DNA of 5,315 bases from Caldilineaceae bacterium (GTDB taxonomy: Bacteria; Chloroflexota; Anaerolineae; Caldilineales; Caldilineaceae). Below are positions 1-5,315 of the stretch, one piece after another. Position 1 is the stretch's first letter. Every line of letters begins with the position of its first letter. Location: positions 1 to 5,315 of the forward strand of contig WGCB01000153.1 of assembly GCA_015494005.1 (NCBI GenBank), read 5' to 3'. The notes under the pieces were generated by a model that saw only the letters and a list, made by a program, of their open reading frames with translations, did no database searches and had not been told where the DNA came from. The translations under genes and the position numbers were made by a program.

Positions 1-1223
1 ATCAGGTCTCGGCCTACTTCGTGCCCGCGGTGATCATCATCGCCTTCGGCACCTTCGGCATCTGGCTGGTGGCAGGGGCCGGCTTCGTGCCCGCCCTGCT
101 GCGCCTGATCGCCGTCCTGGTCATCGCCTGTCCCTGCGCCATGGGGCTGGCCACGCCGACCTCCATCATGGTGGGCGTGGGCAAGGGGGCTGAGCACGGC
201 ATCCTCTTCAAAACCAGCACCGCACTGGAGCAGGCCCACAAGCTGACCGCCATCGTGCTGGACAAGACCGGCACCATCACCAAGGGCGAGCCCTCCGTCA
301 CAGACGTGGTGGTGAGCCAGACCTGGGCCGGGGATCCCAACGATGTCCTGCGCCTGGCCGCCTCCGCGGAGAAGGGCTCGGAGCATCCCCTGGGCGAGGC
401 CATCGTGCGGGTGGCCCAGGAGAAAGGGCTGGCCCTGGTCGATCCGGACCGCTTCCAGGGCATCGCCGGCCACGGCATCGCCGCCCAGGTGGACGGCCGC
501 CAGGTCCTGGTGGGCAACCTGCGGCTGATGCAGCGGGAACAGGTGGATCTGAACGGCCTGGAGCCCAAGGCGGCGGAGATGCAGCAGCAGGCCAAGACAG
601 CCATGTGGCTGGCCGTGGATGGCCAGGCCACCGCCCTCATCGGCGTGGCCGACACCATCAAGGAAGGCTCCAAGGAGGCCATCGCCGCCATGCACAAGCT
701 GGGGCTGATGGTGGCCATGGTCACCGGGGACAACCAGGCCACGGCCGAGGCCATCGCCCGGGAGGTGGGCATCGACCGAGTCTTCGCGGAGGTGCTGCCC
801 GGGGACAAGGCGGCCCACGTATCCAAGCTGCAGGAAGAGGGCTACAAGGTGGGCATGGTGGGCGACGGCATCAACGACGCCCCGGCCCTAGCCCAGGCGG
901 ACGTGGGCTTCGCCATCGGCACGGGCACGGACGTGGCCATGGAGGCCGCGGACGTGACCTTGATGCGGGGCGACCTGCGCAGCGTGCCCCAGGCCATCGC
1001 CCTCTCCAAGGCCACCATGCGCAACATCAAGCAGAACCTGGCCTGGGCCTTCGGCTACAACGTGGCCCTGATCCCCATCGCCGCGGGTGTGCTGGCCCCC
1101 TTCTCCTGGGCGCCCAGCTTCCTGCAGCAGCTGCACCCCATCCTGGCAGCCGGGGCCATGGCCTTCTCCAGCATCAGCGTGGTGACCAACGCCCTGCGCC
1201 TGCGCCGGGTCCGCATCGACTGA
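1..1223 (+). CDS. copA: Copper-exporting P1B-type ATPase, C-terminal part (5' end outside window)
   Basis: This integral membrane pump uses ATP to move Cu(I) out of the cytoplasm. The gene is cut by the left edge. The first two bases end a codon, and the frame then reads QVSAYFVPAV, the usual stretch after the actuator domain, so the N-terminal metal-binding domains, early helices and actuator lie upstream. Numbering from the GTG at 21, the CPC ion-binding motif is at residues 37-39, the phosphorylated Asp is D81 in DKTGT, the nucleotide-binding SEHP is at 120-123, TGDN at 235-238 and the hinge GDGINDAP at 281-288. The last two helices carry YN (346-347) and the MAFSS motif (380-384), which together with CPC point to the Cu(I)-type P1B-1 subgroup. 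The protein ends soon after the last helix with a basic tail, RLRRVRID. No catalytic residue looks lost in the visible part. Silver transport is the main alternative. Family assignment is near certain; metal specificity is inferred from motifs. Confidence 0.95.
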   Translation, partial: QVSAYFVPAVIIIAFGTFGIWLVAGAGFVPALLRLIAVLVIACPCAMGLATPTSIMVGVGKGAEHGILFKTSTALEQAHKLTAIVLDKTGTITKGEPSVTDVVVSQTWAGDPNDVLRLAASAEKGSEHPLGEAIVRVAQEKGLALVDPDRFQGIAGHGIAAQVDGRQVLVGNLRLMQREQVDLNGLEPKAAEMQQQAKTAMWLAVDGQATALIGVADTIKEGSKEAIAAMHKLGLMVAMVTGDNQATAEAIAREVGIDRVFAEVLPGDKAAHVSKLQEEGYKVGMVGDGINDAPALAQADVGFAIGTGTDVAMEAADVTLMRGDLRSVPQAIALSKATMRNIKQNLAWAFGYNVALIPIAAGVLAPFSWAPSFLQQLHPILAAGAMAFSSISVVTNALRLRRVRID

Positions 1224-1234
1224 GGCTCGGGAGG

Positions 1235-1260
1235 GCTCCCGGGTCGCTTCCGGGGGCTTT
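1235..1260 (+). terminator. Possible rho-independent terminator of the copper ATPase gene
   Basis: Eleven bases after the ATPase stop codon, GCTCCCGG (1235-1242) pairs with CCGGGGGC (1250-1257). This gives an 8-bp stem with one G-U pair and a 7-base loop. It is followed directly by TTT (1258-1260). The T tract is short, so termination strength is uncertain. Confidence 0.5.
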
Positions 1261-1283
1261 CACCAGGAAAACCATCGCACTCC

Positions 1284-1313
1284 GAGCCCAGTTCCTTCGG
1301 GAGCTGGGCTCTT
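1284..1313 (+). terminator. Strong UUCG-loop hairpin, probable second terminator
   Basis: GAGCCCAGTTCC (1284-1295) pairs along its full length with GGAGCTGGGCTC (1300-1311), with one G-U pair, and closes on a TTCG loop (1296-1299) with a C-G closing pair. This is the very stable C(UUCG)G tetraloop form common in bacterial terminators. The tail is only TT before CG, so it may act as a backup terminator or as an RNA-stabilising hairpin. It lies between the ATPase gene and the promoter-like region of the next operon and so probably insulates the two units. Confidence 0.6.
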
Positions 1314-1334
1314 CGCGTGCAGATGCGCGATCCG

Positions 1335-1377
1335 GGACAATGTTGTACAATGGACGCCGCCCCCGCTGTTGGAACAG
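1335..1377 (+). promoter_or_regulatory. Candidate promoter/operator region of the gamma-glutamylation operon
   Basis: An AT-richer island stands out from the GC-rich surroundings. It contains TACAAT (1346-1351), a possible -10 box matching five of six consensus bases, embedded in the perfect palindrome TTGTACAA (1343-1350). The inverted pair ACAA-TG-TTGT (1337-1346) overlaps it. About 15 bases on is a second dyad, CTGTT-GG-AACAG (1366-1377). I see no convincing -35 box at the normal spacing. An overlap of palindrome and -10 box would suit repressor control, for example by a dimeric helix-turn-helix regulator, but no regulator gene is in the window and the assignment is inference. Confidence 0.35.
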
Positions 1378-1485
1378 ACCCACTTGGACAAGATGATCCA
1401 CGCCTTTTCGGCAGAATCCCCGGGCCGAGCCGAGCCCACCAGGCCCGAATCTGGCCGATCCTGCATCTTGACCCCTGCACTTCAC

Positions 1486-1494
1486 GGAGAGGAG
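1486..1494 (+). promoter_or_regulatory. Shine-Dalgarno site that fixes the ligase start
   Basis: GGAGAGGAG lies five bases before the ATG at 1500. It is the only good ribosome binding site in the region. It supports that start over in-frame upstream starts at 1317 and 1350, which lack such a site. Confidence 0.8.
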
Positions 1495-1499
1495 CCGCT

Positions 1500-2876
1500 A
1501 TGAAAGTACACGGCATGTTGACCCCAGAGCAGCTGAGCGAGCTGGTGGAAACCGGCGAGATCGAGACCGTGCTGGTCGTCTTCACCGACCTCTACGGCCG
1601 CTTCATGGGCAAGCGCTTCGACGCGGAGTTCTTCCTGGAGGAGGGGCTCAGCCAGGGCACCCACGGCTGTGACTACCTCCTCACTGTGGACATGGAGATG
1701 GAGCCAGTGCCGGGCTACCGCTTCTCCAACTGGGAGACGGGCTACGGGGATTTCCACCTGGTGCCGGACATGAAGACCCTGCGCCGGGCCACCTGGCTGG
1801 AGAAAACGGCCATGGTCCTCTGCGACGTGGAGGACGAGAAGACCCACCAGCTGGTCTCGGTGGCACCCCGGAGCATGCTGCGCCGCCAGATCCAGCGGGC
1901 GGCCAACATGGGCTACAACGCCATGGCCAGCTCCGAGCTGGAGTACTACATCTTCAACGACTCCTACCAGGAGGCAGCCAAGAAGAAGTTCATGGATCTG
2001 GAGCCGGCTGGCTGGTACATCGAGGACTATCACATGCTCCAGGGCGCCCGGGTGGAGTACTTCAACGCCCTGGCCCGGCGTCACCTGAAGCAGTCCGGTG
2101 TGCCCGTGGAGAACACCAAAGGGGAGTGGGGCCTGGGTCAACACGAGCTGAACATCCGCTACTCGGACGTGCTCACCATGGCGGACCGGCACAGCATCTA
2201 CAAGCAAGCCCTGAAAGAGATCGCCGACGCCCTGGGCATCAGCGTGACCTTCATGGCCAAGTACAGCGCGGACGGGGCCGGCTCCAGCTGCCACGTGCAC
2301 CTGAGCCTCTGGACCGACGGCGAAGCGGCCTTCCCCGGCGCAGAGCAGCTCGGCCCGGTGCAGGGCTCGGACGTCTTCCGCTGGTTCCTGGGAGGCTGGA
2401 TCGCCCACGTGCCGGACGTGATGGTCTTCTACGCGCCCAACGTCAACTCCTACAAGCGCTACCAGGCCGGTTCCTGGGCGCCCACCCGCATGGCCTGGAG
2501 CTACGACAACCGCACCGCCGGCTTCCGGGTGGTGGGCCGAGGCAGCAGCCTGCGCATCGAGTGCCGCATTCCCGGCGCGGACTGCAACCCCTACCTCACC
2601 TACGCCGCGGCCCTGGCCTCCGGGCTGGACGGCATCGCCAACCGCATCGAACCGCCGGACATCTTCGAAGGGGATGTCTACGCGGCCCAGGACCTGCCCC
2701 ATGTGCCCCGCAGCCTGCGGGAGGCCACGGACCGCTTCGCCCAGAGCGAGTTCGCCCGCCAGGCCTTCGGCGAGGACGTGGTGGAGCACTACACCCACTT
2801 CTTCCGGGTGGAGCAGGAGGCCTACGACCGGGCCGTCACCGACTGGGAACGAAAGCGCTACTTCGAACGAGTCTGA
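1500..2876 (+). CDS. Glutamine-synthetase-family gamma-glutamylamide ligase (PuuA/GlnA3/GlnA4-like)
   Basis: This predicted cytoplasmic enzyme joins the gamma-carboxyl of glutamate to an amine, using ATP. It has 458 residues, the usual size for the family. Visible motifs are the N-terminal beta-grasp segment with D30 (FTDLYGRFMGKR), metal ligands E146 and E148 (SELEYYIF), E209 and E216 (GEWGLGQHE), HVHLS at 265-269, NSYKR at 316-320, R338, R343, and E354/R356 (RIECRIPG). By eye these match the metal, ATP and glutamate residues of bacterial glutamine synthetase I. The position equivalent to Glu327, which helps bind ammonium, is W326 in GSWAPT. The C-terminus runs straight to WERKRYFERV and I see no equivalent of the GSI adenylylation-site segment. 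Both points favour a ligase acting on amines over a housekeeping glutamine synthetase. The next gene, a PuuD-like hydrolase, starts three bases after the stop, which supports a gamma-glutamyl intermediate. The actual amine (putrescine, other polyamine, ethanolamine, alkylamine) cannot be read from the sequence. The start at 1500 is chosen from its ribosome binding site and because similarity to the family begins there. Confidence 0.9.
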   Translation: MKVHGMLTPEQLSELVETGEIETVLVVFTDLYGRFMGKRFDAEFFLEEGLSQGTHGCDYLLTVDMEMEPVPGYRFSNWETGYGDFHLVPDMKTLRRATWLEKTAMVLCDVEDEKTHQLVSVAPRSMLRRQIQRAANMGYNAMASSELEYYIFNDSYQEAAKKKFMDLEPAGWYIEDYHMLQGARVEYFNALARRHLKQSGVPVENTKGEWGLGQHELNIRYSDVLTMADRHSIYKQALKEIADALGISVTFMAKYSADGAGSSCHVHLSLWTDGEAAFPGAEQLGPVQGSDVFRWFLGGWIAHVPDVMVFYAPNVNSYKRYQAGSWAPTRMAWSYDNRTAGFRVVGRGSSLRIECRIPGADCNPYLTYAAALASGLDGIANRIEPPDIFEGDVYAAQDLPHVPRSLREATDRFAQSEFARQAFGEDVVEHYTHFFRVEQEAYDRAVTDWERKRYFERV

Positions 2877-2879
2877 ACC

Positions 2880-3635
2880 ATGGCGAGCCCCACCACAGCC
2901 CCACTCATCGGACTGACAACCTACGGACGAGACAGCGAGAACCAGTTCCCCCTGCCCGCGGACTACGTGGAGGCGGTGCGCCGGGCCGGGGGCATCCCCC
3001 TGCTCATCCCACCCGGGGAGACCCAGCTGGAGCCCATCCTGGCCCGGCTGGACGGGCTGATCCTCACCGGCGGCGGGGATCTGGACCCCAGCCACTACGC
3101 CGGCGCGGACCACGAGAGCATCTACATGGTGGACCCGGAGCGGGACGCCACGGAGCTGGCCCTGGCCTGGCGGCTGGTGGAGCGGGGCCTCCCCTGCCTC
3201 TGCATCTGCCGGGGCGCCCAGGTGCTGAACGTGGCCCTGGGCGGCACCCTCATCGAGCACCTGCCCGACGAGGTGGGCGATGCCCTCTCCCACCGGCTCC
3301 CGGAACGGCGCCCCACTCGCCACCCCATCCTCCTGGAGCCGGGCTCCCGGCTGGCGGCGATCCTGGGCAGGGAGCAGATCGAGGCGGTCTCCTGGCATCA
3401 CCAGGCCGTGCGCCGCCCCGGGCCGGGCCTGCGGGTGGTAGCCCGGGCTCCCGACGGCACCATCGAGGCTCTGGAGATGCCCTCCCACCCCTGGTTGCTG
3501 GCGGTCCAGTGGCACCCGGAGATGACCGCGGCCACGGACCCGGTCCAGCAGCGACTCTTCGACGCCCTGGTGGAGGCGGCACAGGCGGCCAGGGTTCGCC
3601 ACGCGCCAGACAACGGCCAGAGAACAACGGCATAA
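2880..3635 (+). CDS. PuuD-like gamma-glutamyl hydrolase (class I amidotransferase fold, peptidase C26)
   Basis: This is a predicted cytoplasmic cysteine hydrolase. In the putrescine route the family cleaves gamma-glutamyl-GABA to GABA and glutamate. The protein has 251 residues, close to E. coli PuuD. The fold markers appear in order: IGLTTYGRD near the N-terminus, GGGDLDP at 64-70, the RDATELAL segment at 88-95, the nucleophile C110 in CICRGAQVLNV, SWHHQAV at 171-177, and the catalytic His/Glu pair H212 and E214 in AVQWHPE. The triad is complete, so the enzyme should be active. The ATG lies three bases after the ligase stop with only a weak purine-rich stretch before it, so translation is probably coupled to the ligase. 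The pairing with a gamma-glutamylamide ligase argues for release of glutamate from a gamma-glutamyl product of that ligase. A general gamma-glutamyl peptidase is the alternative. The last 15 or so residues are polar and unlikely to be part of the fold. Confidence 0.9.
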   Translation: MASPTTAPLIGLTTYGRDSENQFPLPADYVEAVRRAGGIPLLIPPGETQLEPILARLDGLILTGGGDLDPSHYAGADHESIYMVDPERDATELALAWRLVERGLPCLCICRGAQVLNVALGGTLIEHLPDEVGDALSHRLPERRPTRHPILLEPGSRLAAILGREQIEAVSWHHQAVRRPGPGLRVVARAPDGTIEALEMPSHPWLLAVQWHPEMTAATDPVQQRLFDALVEAAQAARVRHAPDNGQRTTA

Positions 3636-3651
3636 CCGAACCATTCAAACC

Positions 3652-3657
3652 GAGGGG
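3652..3657 (+). promoter_or_regulatory. Shine-Dalgarno site of the SDR gene
   Basis: GAGGGG lies nine bases before the GTG at 3667 and supports this non-ATG start. No ATG in the same frame nearby gives a full Rossmann motif, since TGAGSGIG begins only ten residues into the protein. Confidence 0.75.
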
Positions 3658-3666
3658 AGAGAAACC

Positions 3667-4440
3667 GTGCGTTTGAAAGACAAAGTGGCCCTGATCACCG
3701 GGGCCGGCAGCGGCATTGGACGGGAATCCGCCCTGCTCTTTGCCCGAGAAGGGGCCCGGATCGTGGTGGCGGACATCAACGAGGCCGGCGGCCAGGAGAC
3801 GGTGGCCCGAATCTTGGAGGATGGCGGGGACGCGGCCTTCGTCCGGGCCGACGTCTCCCGGGCCGAGGACTGCCAGAGGATGGTGGCGGTGGCCGAGGAG
3901 CGCTTCGGCAAGCTGAACGTGCTCTTCAACAACGCCGGCATCATGCACGCCCAGGACGGGGACGCGGAGAGCACCTCCGAGGAGATCTGGGAGCTGACCA
4001 TGCGCATCAACCTGAAGGGGGTTTTCCTGGGCTGCAAGTACGGGATCCCGGCCCTGCGCCGGGCGGGCGGCGGCTCGGTGATCAACGTGGCCTCCTTCGT
4101 GGCCCTGCTGGGAGCGGCCACCCCGCAGATCGCCTACACGGCCAGCAAAGGGGGCGTGCTCTCCATGTCCCGAGAGCTGGCGGTGATCCACGCCCGGGAG
4201 AACATTCGAGTCAACGCCCTCTGCCCGGGTCCGCTGCGCACCGAGCTGCTCATGAAGGTCCTGGACACGGAGGAGAAGCGGCAGCGGCGGCTGGTCCACA
4301 TCCCCATGGGCCGCTTCGGCGAGGCCCGGGAGATCGCCTACGCGGCCCTCTTCCTGGCCTCGGACGAGTCCTCCTTCGTCACCGGGGCCACCTTCACCGT
4401 GGACGGGGGCATCACCGCGGCCTACGTCACGCCGGAATGA
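3667..4440 (+). CDS. Classical short-chain dehydrogenase/reductase (SDR), NAD-type
   Basis: This is a predicted cytoplasmic oxidoreductase of 257 residues, the normal length for a classical SDR. Motifs visible are the dinucleotide-binding TGAGSGIG (11-18), an acidic D36 at the end of the second strand (VVADIN) that usually favours NAD(H) over NADP(H), NNAG (88-91), and the active-site set N114, S143, Y157 and K161 in YTASK. PG at 187-188 and the C-terminal DGG (246-248) complete the family pattern. The start is a GTG nine bases after a GAGGGG ribosome binding site (3652-3657). It follows the PuuD-like gene by 31 bases on the same strand, with no terminator seen, so the three genes are probably co-transcribed. 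The substrate is unknown. From its position it may oxidise or reduce an alcohol or carbonyl group made during breakdown of the gamma-glutamylated amine. Automatic names such as FabG or glucose 1-dehydrogenase would not be well founded here. Confidence 0.93.
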   Translation: MRLKDKVALITGAGSGIGRESALLFAREGARIVVADINEAGGQETVARILEDGGDAAFVRADVSRAEDCQRMVAVAEERFGKLNVLFNNAGIMHAQDGDAESTSEEIWELTMRINLKGVFLGCKYGIPALRRAGGGSVINVASFVALLGAATPQIAYTASKGGVLSMSRELAVIHARENIRVNALCPGPLRTELLMKVLDTEEKRQRRLVHIPMGRFGEAREIAYAALFLASDESSFVTGATFTVDGGITAAYVTPE

Positions 4441-4529
4441 GGTCGGCTCGATTTCACGGGCAACCGCTGTTGGGGAAAGCGAGGTGAGGGTCTGGGCGGA
4501 TCGAGGAGTCCCGGGCCAGGGAGGCCGGG
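4441..4529. other. Convergent intergenic spacer with one weak hairpin
   Basis: These 89 bases separate the SDR stop from the stop of the minus-strand gene. Near the right end, CCCGGGCC (4510-4517) can pair with GGCCGGG (4523-4529) with one bulged G and a loop of AGGGA. A 6-base inverted pair CTCGAT/ATCGAG (4447-4452, 4500-4505) could bring the spacer ends together. Neither has a T tract on either strand, so a shared terminator is possible but unproven. I see no gene in the spacer. Confidence 0.35.
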
Positions 4530-5315
4530 TCAGGCCAGGCGAGGAAAGGGGACGAGCCCAGAGCGGATCAGCTGACAGAAGAGGGCCACCAGGTCCGGGT
4601 CCGGGCTGTCCTGCCGACCGGTCAACTGCTCGCACCAGCGCTCCAGGTCCGGCACCTCGGTGGCGGGCATCTCGGGGAGGTGGGAGTCCACCCAGTCGGC
4701 CACCGCGATGATCCGCACCTCCAGGGGCGCATCTTCCAGGGCGCCCTCCTCCCGGCGAGGGGTGGAAGCGCCTGTCCCATTGGAGGGTTCGCTCGCCTGG
4801 TCCCGGAGCTGACGGTAGCCAGAAACGAGCTGGATGACCTCCTCTCCGAAGCCCAGGTCAGCCAGGATGTCTTCCACGGCCTCGGGCTGGATGGAGAGCT
4901 CGGGTTCTGCGCCGTTGCCGGGCCGGAACTGGGCCAAGGCCTGGGAAGCGCCCAGGGAGGAGAGGCGGTCGATCTCGTGGAGGGCCGCGGCCATGCCCAC
5001 CGCCTGGAGCTGGGGCGGGGGAAGGCGCAGACGGCGGGCCAGGGCCTCCGCGTAGAGGGCCACCCGCTCGCAGTGCCCCACCGGATCGCCGGCGTGCCCG
5101 TCCACGATGCGGGCCAGCAGCCGGGCTTCCCGGTAGCGGGCCTCGGAGAGCTGCCGGTAGAGCCGGGCATTGCTCAGGGCGGTGGCCACGCTGTTGGTCA
5201 CCGTGCGCAGGACCACCATGTCGCTTTCGGTGAAGGGTTTCACCCGCTCCGTGGCCGAGACCCGAATCACCCCGATGGGGGAACCATTCTCGCTGCTGGC
5301 GATGGGAACCAGCAG
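4530..5315 (-). CDS. GAF domain plus degenerate HD-type domain protein, C-terminal part (5' end outside window)
   Basis: This is a probable cytoplasmic signalling or sensor protein. 261 codons are visible, numbered here from the right window edge; the N-terminus is cut off. Residues 1-55 read as the end of a GAF domain (VPIASSENGSPIG, then PFTESD and NSVATALSNARLY). A short helical linker (about 52-66) leads into an HD/HD-GYP-like region, about 67-255. H81 in GHCERVALY matches the first conserved His, and VADWVD (205-210) matches the late VAD.xD segment. The central HD-GYP signature, usually LHDIGK, reads LHEIDR (112-117), so the metal-binding Asp is Glu and the Gly-Lys is lost. The HHE..DG.GYP part is unrecognisable around 160-173. 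A polar, probably disordered insert sits at 174-197. The domain is therefore unlikely to be an active c-di-GMP phosphodiesterase and may act as a binding or regulatory module. The gene points towards the operon and does not appear to be part of it. No transmembrane segment is visible in this part. Confidence 0.75.
   Translation of the reverse strand: MLVPIASSENGSPIGVIRVSATERVKPFTESDMVVLRTVTNSVATALSNARLYRQLSEARYREARLLARIVDGHAGDPVGHCERVALYAEALARRLRLPPPQLQAVGMAAALHEIDRLSSLGASQALAQFRPGNGAEPELSIQPEAVEDILADLGFGEEVIQLVSGYRQLRDQASEPSNGTGASTPRREEGALEDAPLEVRIIAVADWVDSHLPEMPATEVPDLERWCEQLTGRQDSPDPDLVALFCQLIRSGLVPFPRLA

Noticed and set aside
21..1223. A short ATPase gene starting at the GTG at 21
   Set aside because: The frame is open to the window edge and the residues before 21 continue the P-type ATPase family sequence. 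The protein would also lack its actuator domain, so the gene is cut by the window and does not start here.
1317..1499. An in-frame N-terminal extension of the ligase, starting at GTG 1317 or ATG 1350
   Set aside because: There is no ribosome binding site before either start. The extension crosses promoter-like sequence and does not resemble glutamine-synthetase-family N-termini, whereas the ATG at 1500 has a good site five bases upstream.
1482..3644. A 720-codon open frame on the minus strand across the ligase and hydrolase genes
   Set aside because: It runs antisense to two genes with complete catalytic motifs. Its translation is a low-complexity mix rich in Gly, Val, His and Leu with no recognisable domain. 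Long antisense frames are expected in GC-rich coding DNA.
2126..3676. A 516-codon plus-strand frame overlapping the ligase and hydrolase
   Set aside because: It is a frame-shifted shadow rich in Arg, Gly and Pro and lacks any family motif. The real frames have clear start sites and catalytic residues.
1363..4473. A 10-base direct repeat, CCGCTGTTGG, at 1363-1372 and 4464-4473
   Set aside because: It is only ten bases long, occurs twice in unrelated spacers and lacks flanking similarity, so chance is the simplest explanation.
3250..4635. A 461-codon open frame on the minus strand across the hydrolase 3' end and the SDR
   Set aside because: It is antisense to well-supported genes, has Pro/Gly/Arg-rich low-complexity sequence and no motif, and overlaps the 3' end of the real minus-strand gene in another frame.
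1..5315. Search for CRISPR arrays, tRNA or rRNA genes, insertion sequences and attachment sites
   Set aside because: I saw no regularly spaced repeats, cloverleaf-like sequence, ribosomal RNA segments, transposase motifs or terminal inverted repeats on either strand.

Overview
The window is visibly GC-rich bacterial DNA. Third codon positions are almost all G or C, and long antisense reading frames stay open by chance. It carries five protein genes and no RNA gene, mobile element or CRISPR array that I can see. Taxonomy cannot be fixed from sequence reading alone. The gene styles fit a GC-rich environmental bacterium such as a member of the Chloroflexota or Actinomycetota, but this is a low-confidence guess.

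Layout. (1) Bases 1-1223, plus strand: the 3' part of a copper-exporting P1B-type ATPase (CopA-like), cut by the left window edge. (2) Bases 1224-1499: a 276-base intergenic region. It holds two GC-rich hairpins that look like tandem terminators, an AT-rich island with a possible -10 box and a TTGTACAA palindrome, a second small dyad, and a good Shine-Dalgarno site. (3) Bases 1500-4440, plus strand: a compact three-gene operon. It encodes a glutamine-synthetase-fold ligase of the gamma-glutamyl-amide (PuuA/GlnA3/GlnA4-like) type, a class I amidotransferase-fold hydrolase of the PuuD (gamma-glutamyl-GABA hydrolase, peptidase C26) type, and a classical NAD-type short-chain dehydrogenase. (4) Bases 4441-4529: a short convergent spacer. 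(5) Bases 4530-5315, minus strand: the C-terminal part of a signalling protein with a GAF domain and a degenerate HD-type domain, cut by the right window edge.

How the genes work together. The operon has the logic of a gamma-glutamylation route for amine use. The ligase would cap an amine with glutamate at ATP cost, an oxidation step would follow, and the PuuD-like enzyme would release glutamate from the product. The ligase keeps the metal and nucleotide residues of glutamine synthetase. By eye it has Trp where the enterobacterial enzyme has its ammonium-site Glu327, so an amine rather than ammonia is the more likely acceptor. No aldehyde dehydrogenase, amine oxidase or transporter lies between these genes, and the dehydrogenase sits where one might expect the oxidation enzyme. 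The copper ATPase and the GAF/HD protein appear to be unrelated neighbours.

I found no strong evidence for a wholly new system. The points most worth checking are the substrate of the shortened gamma-glutamylation operon, the loss of metal-ligand residues in the HD domain, and the regulatory dyads upstream of the operon.
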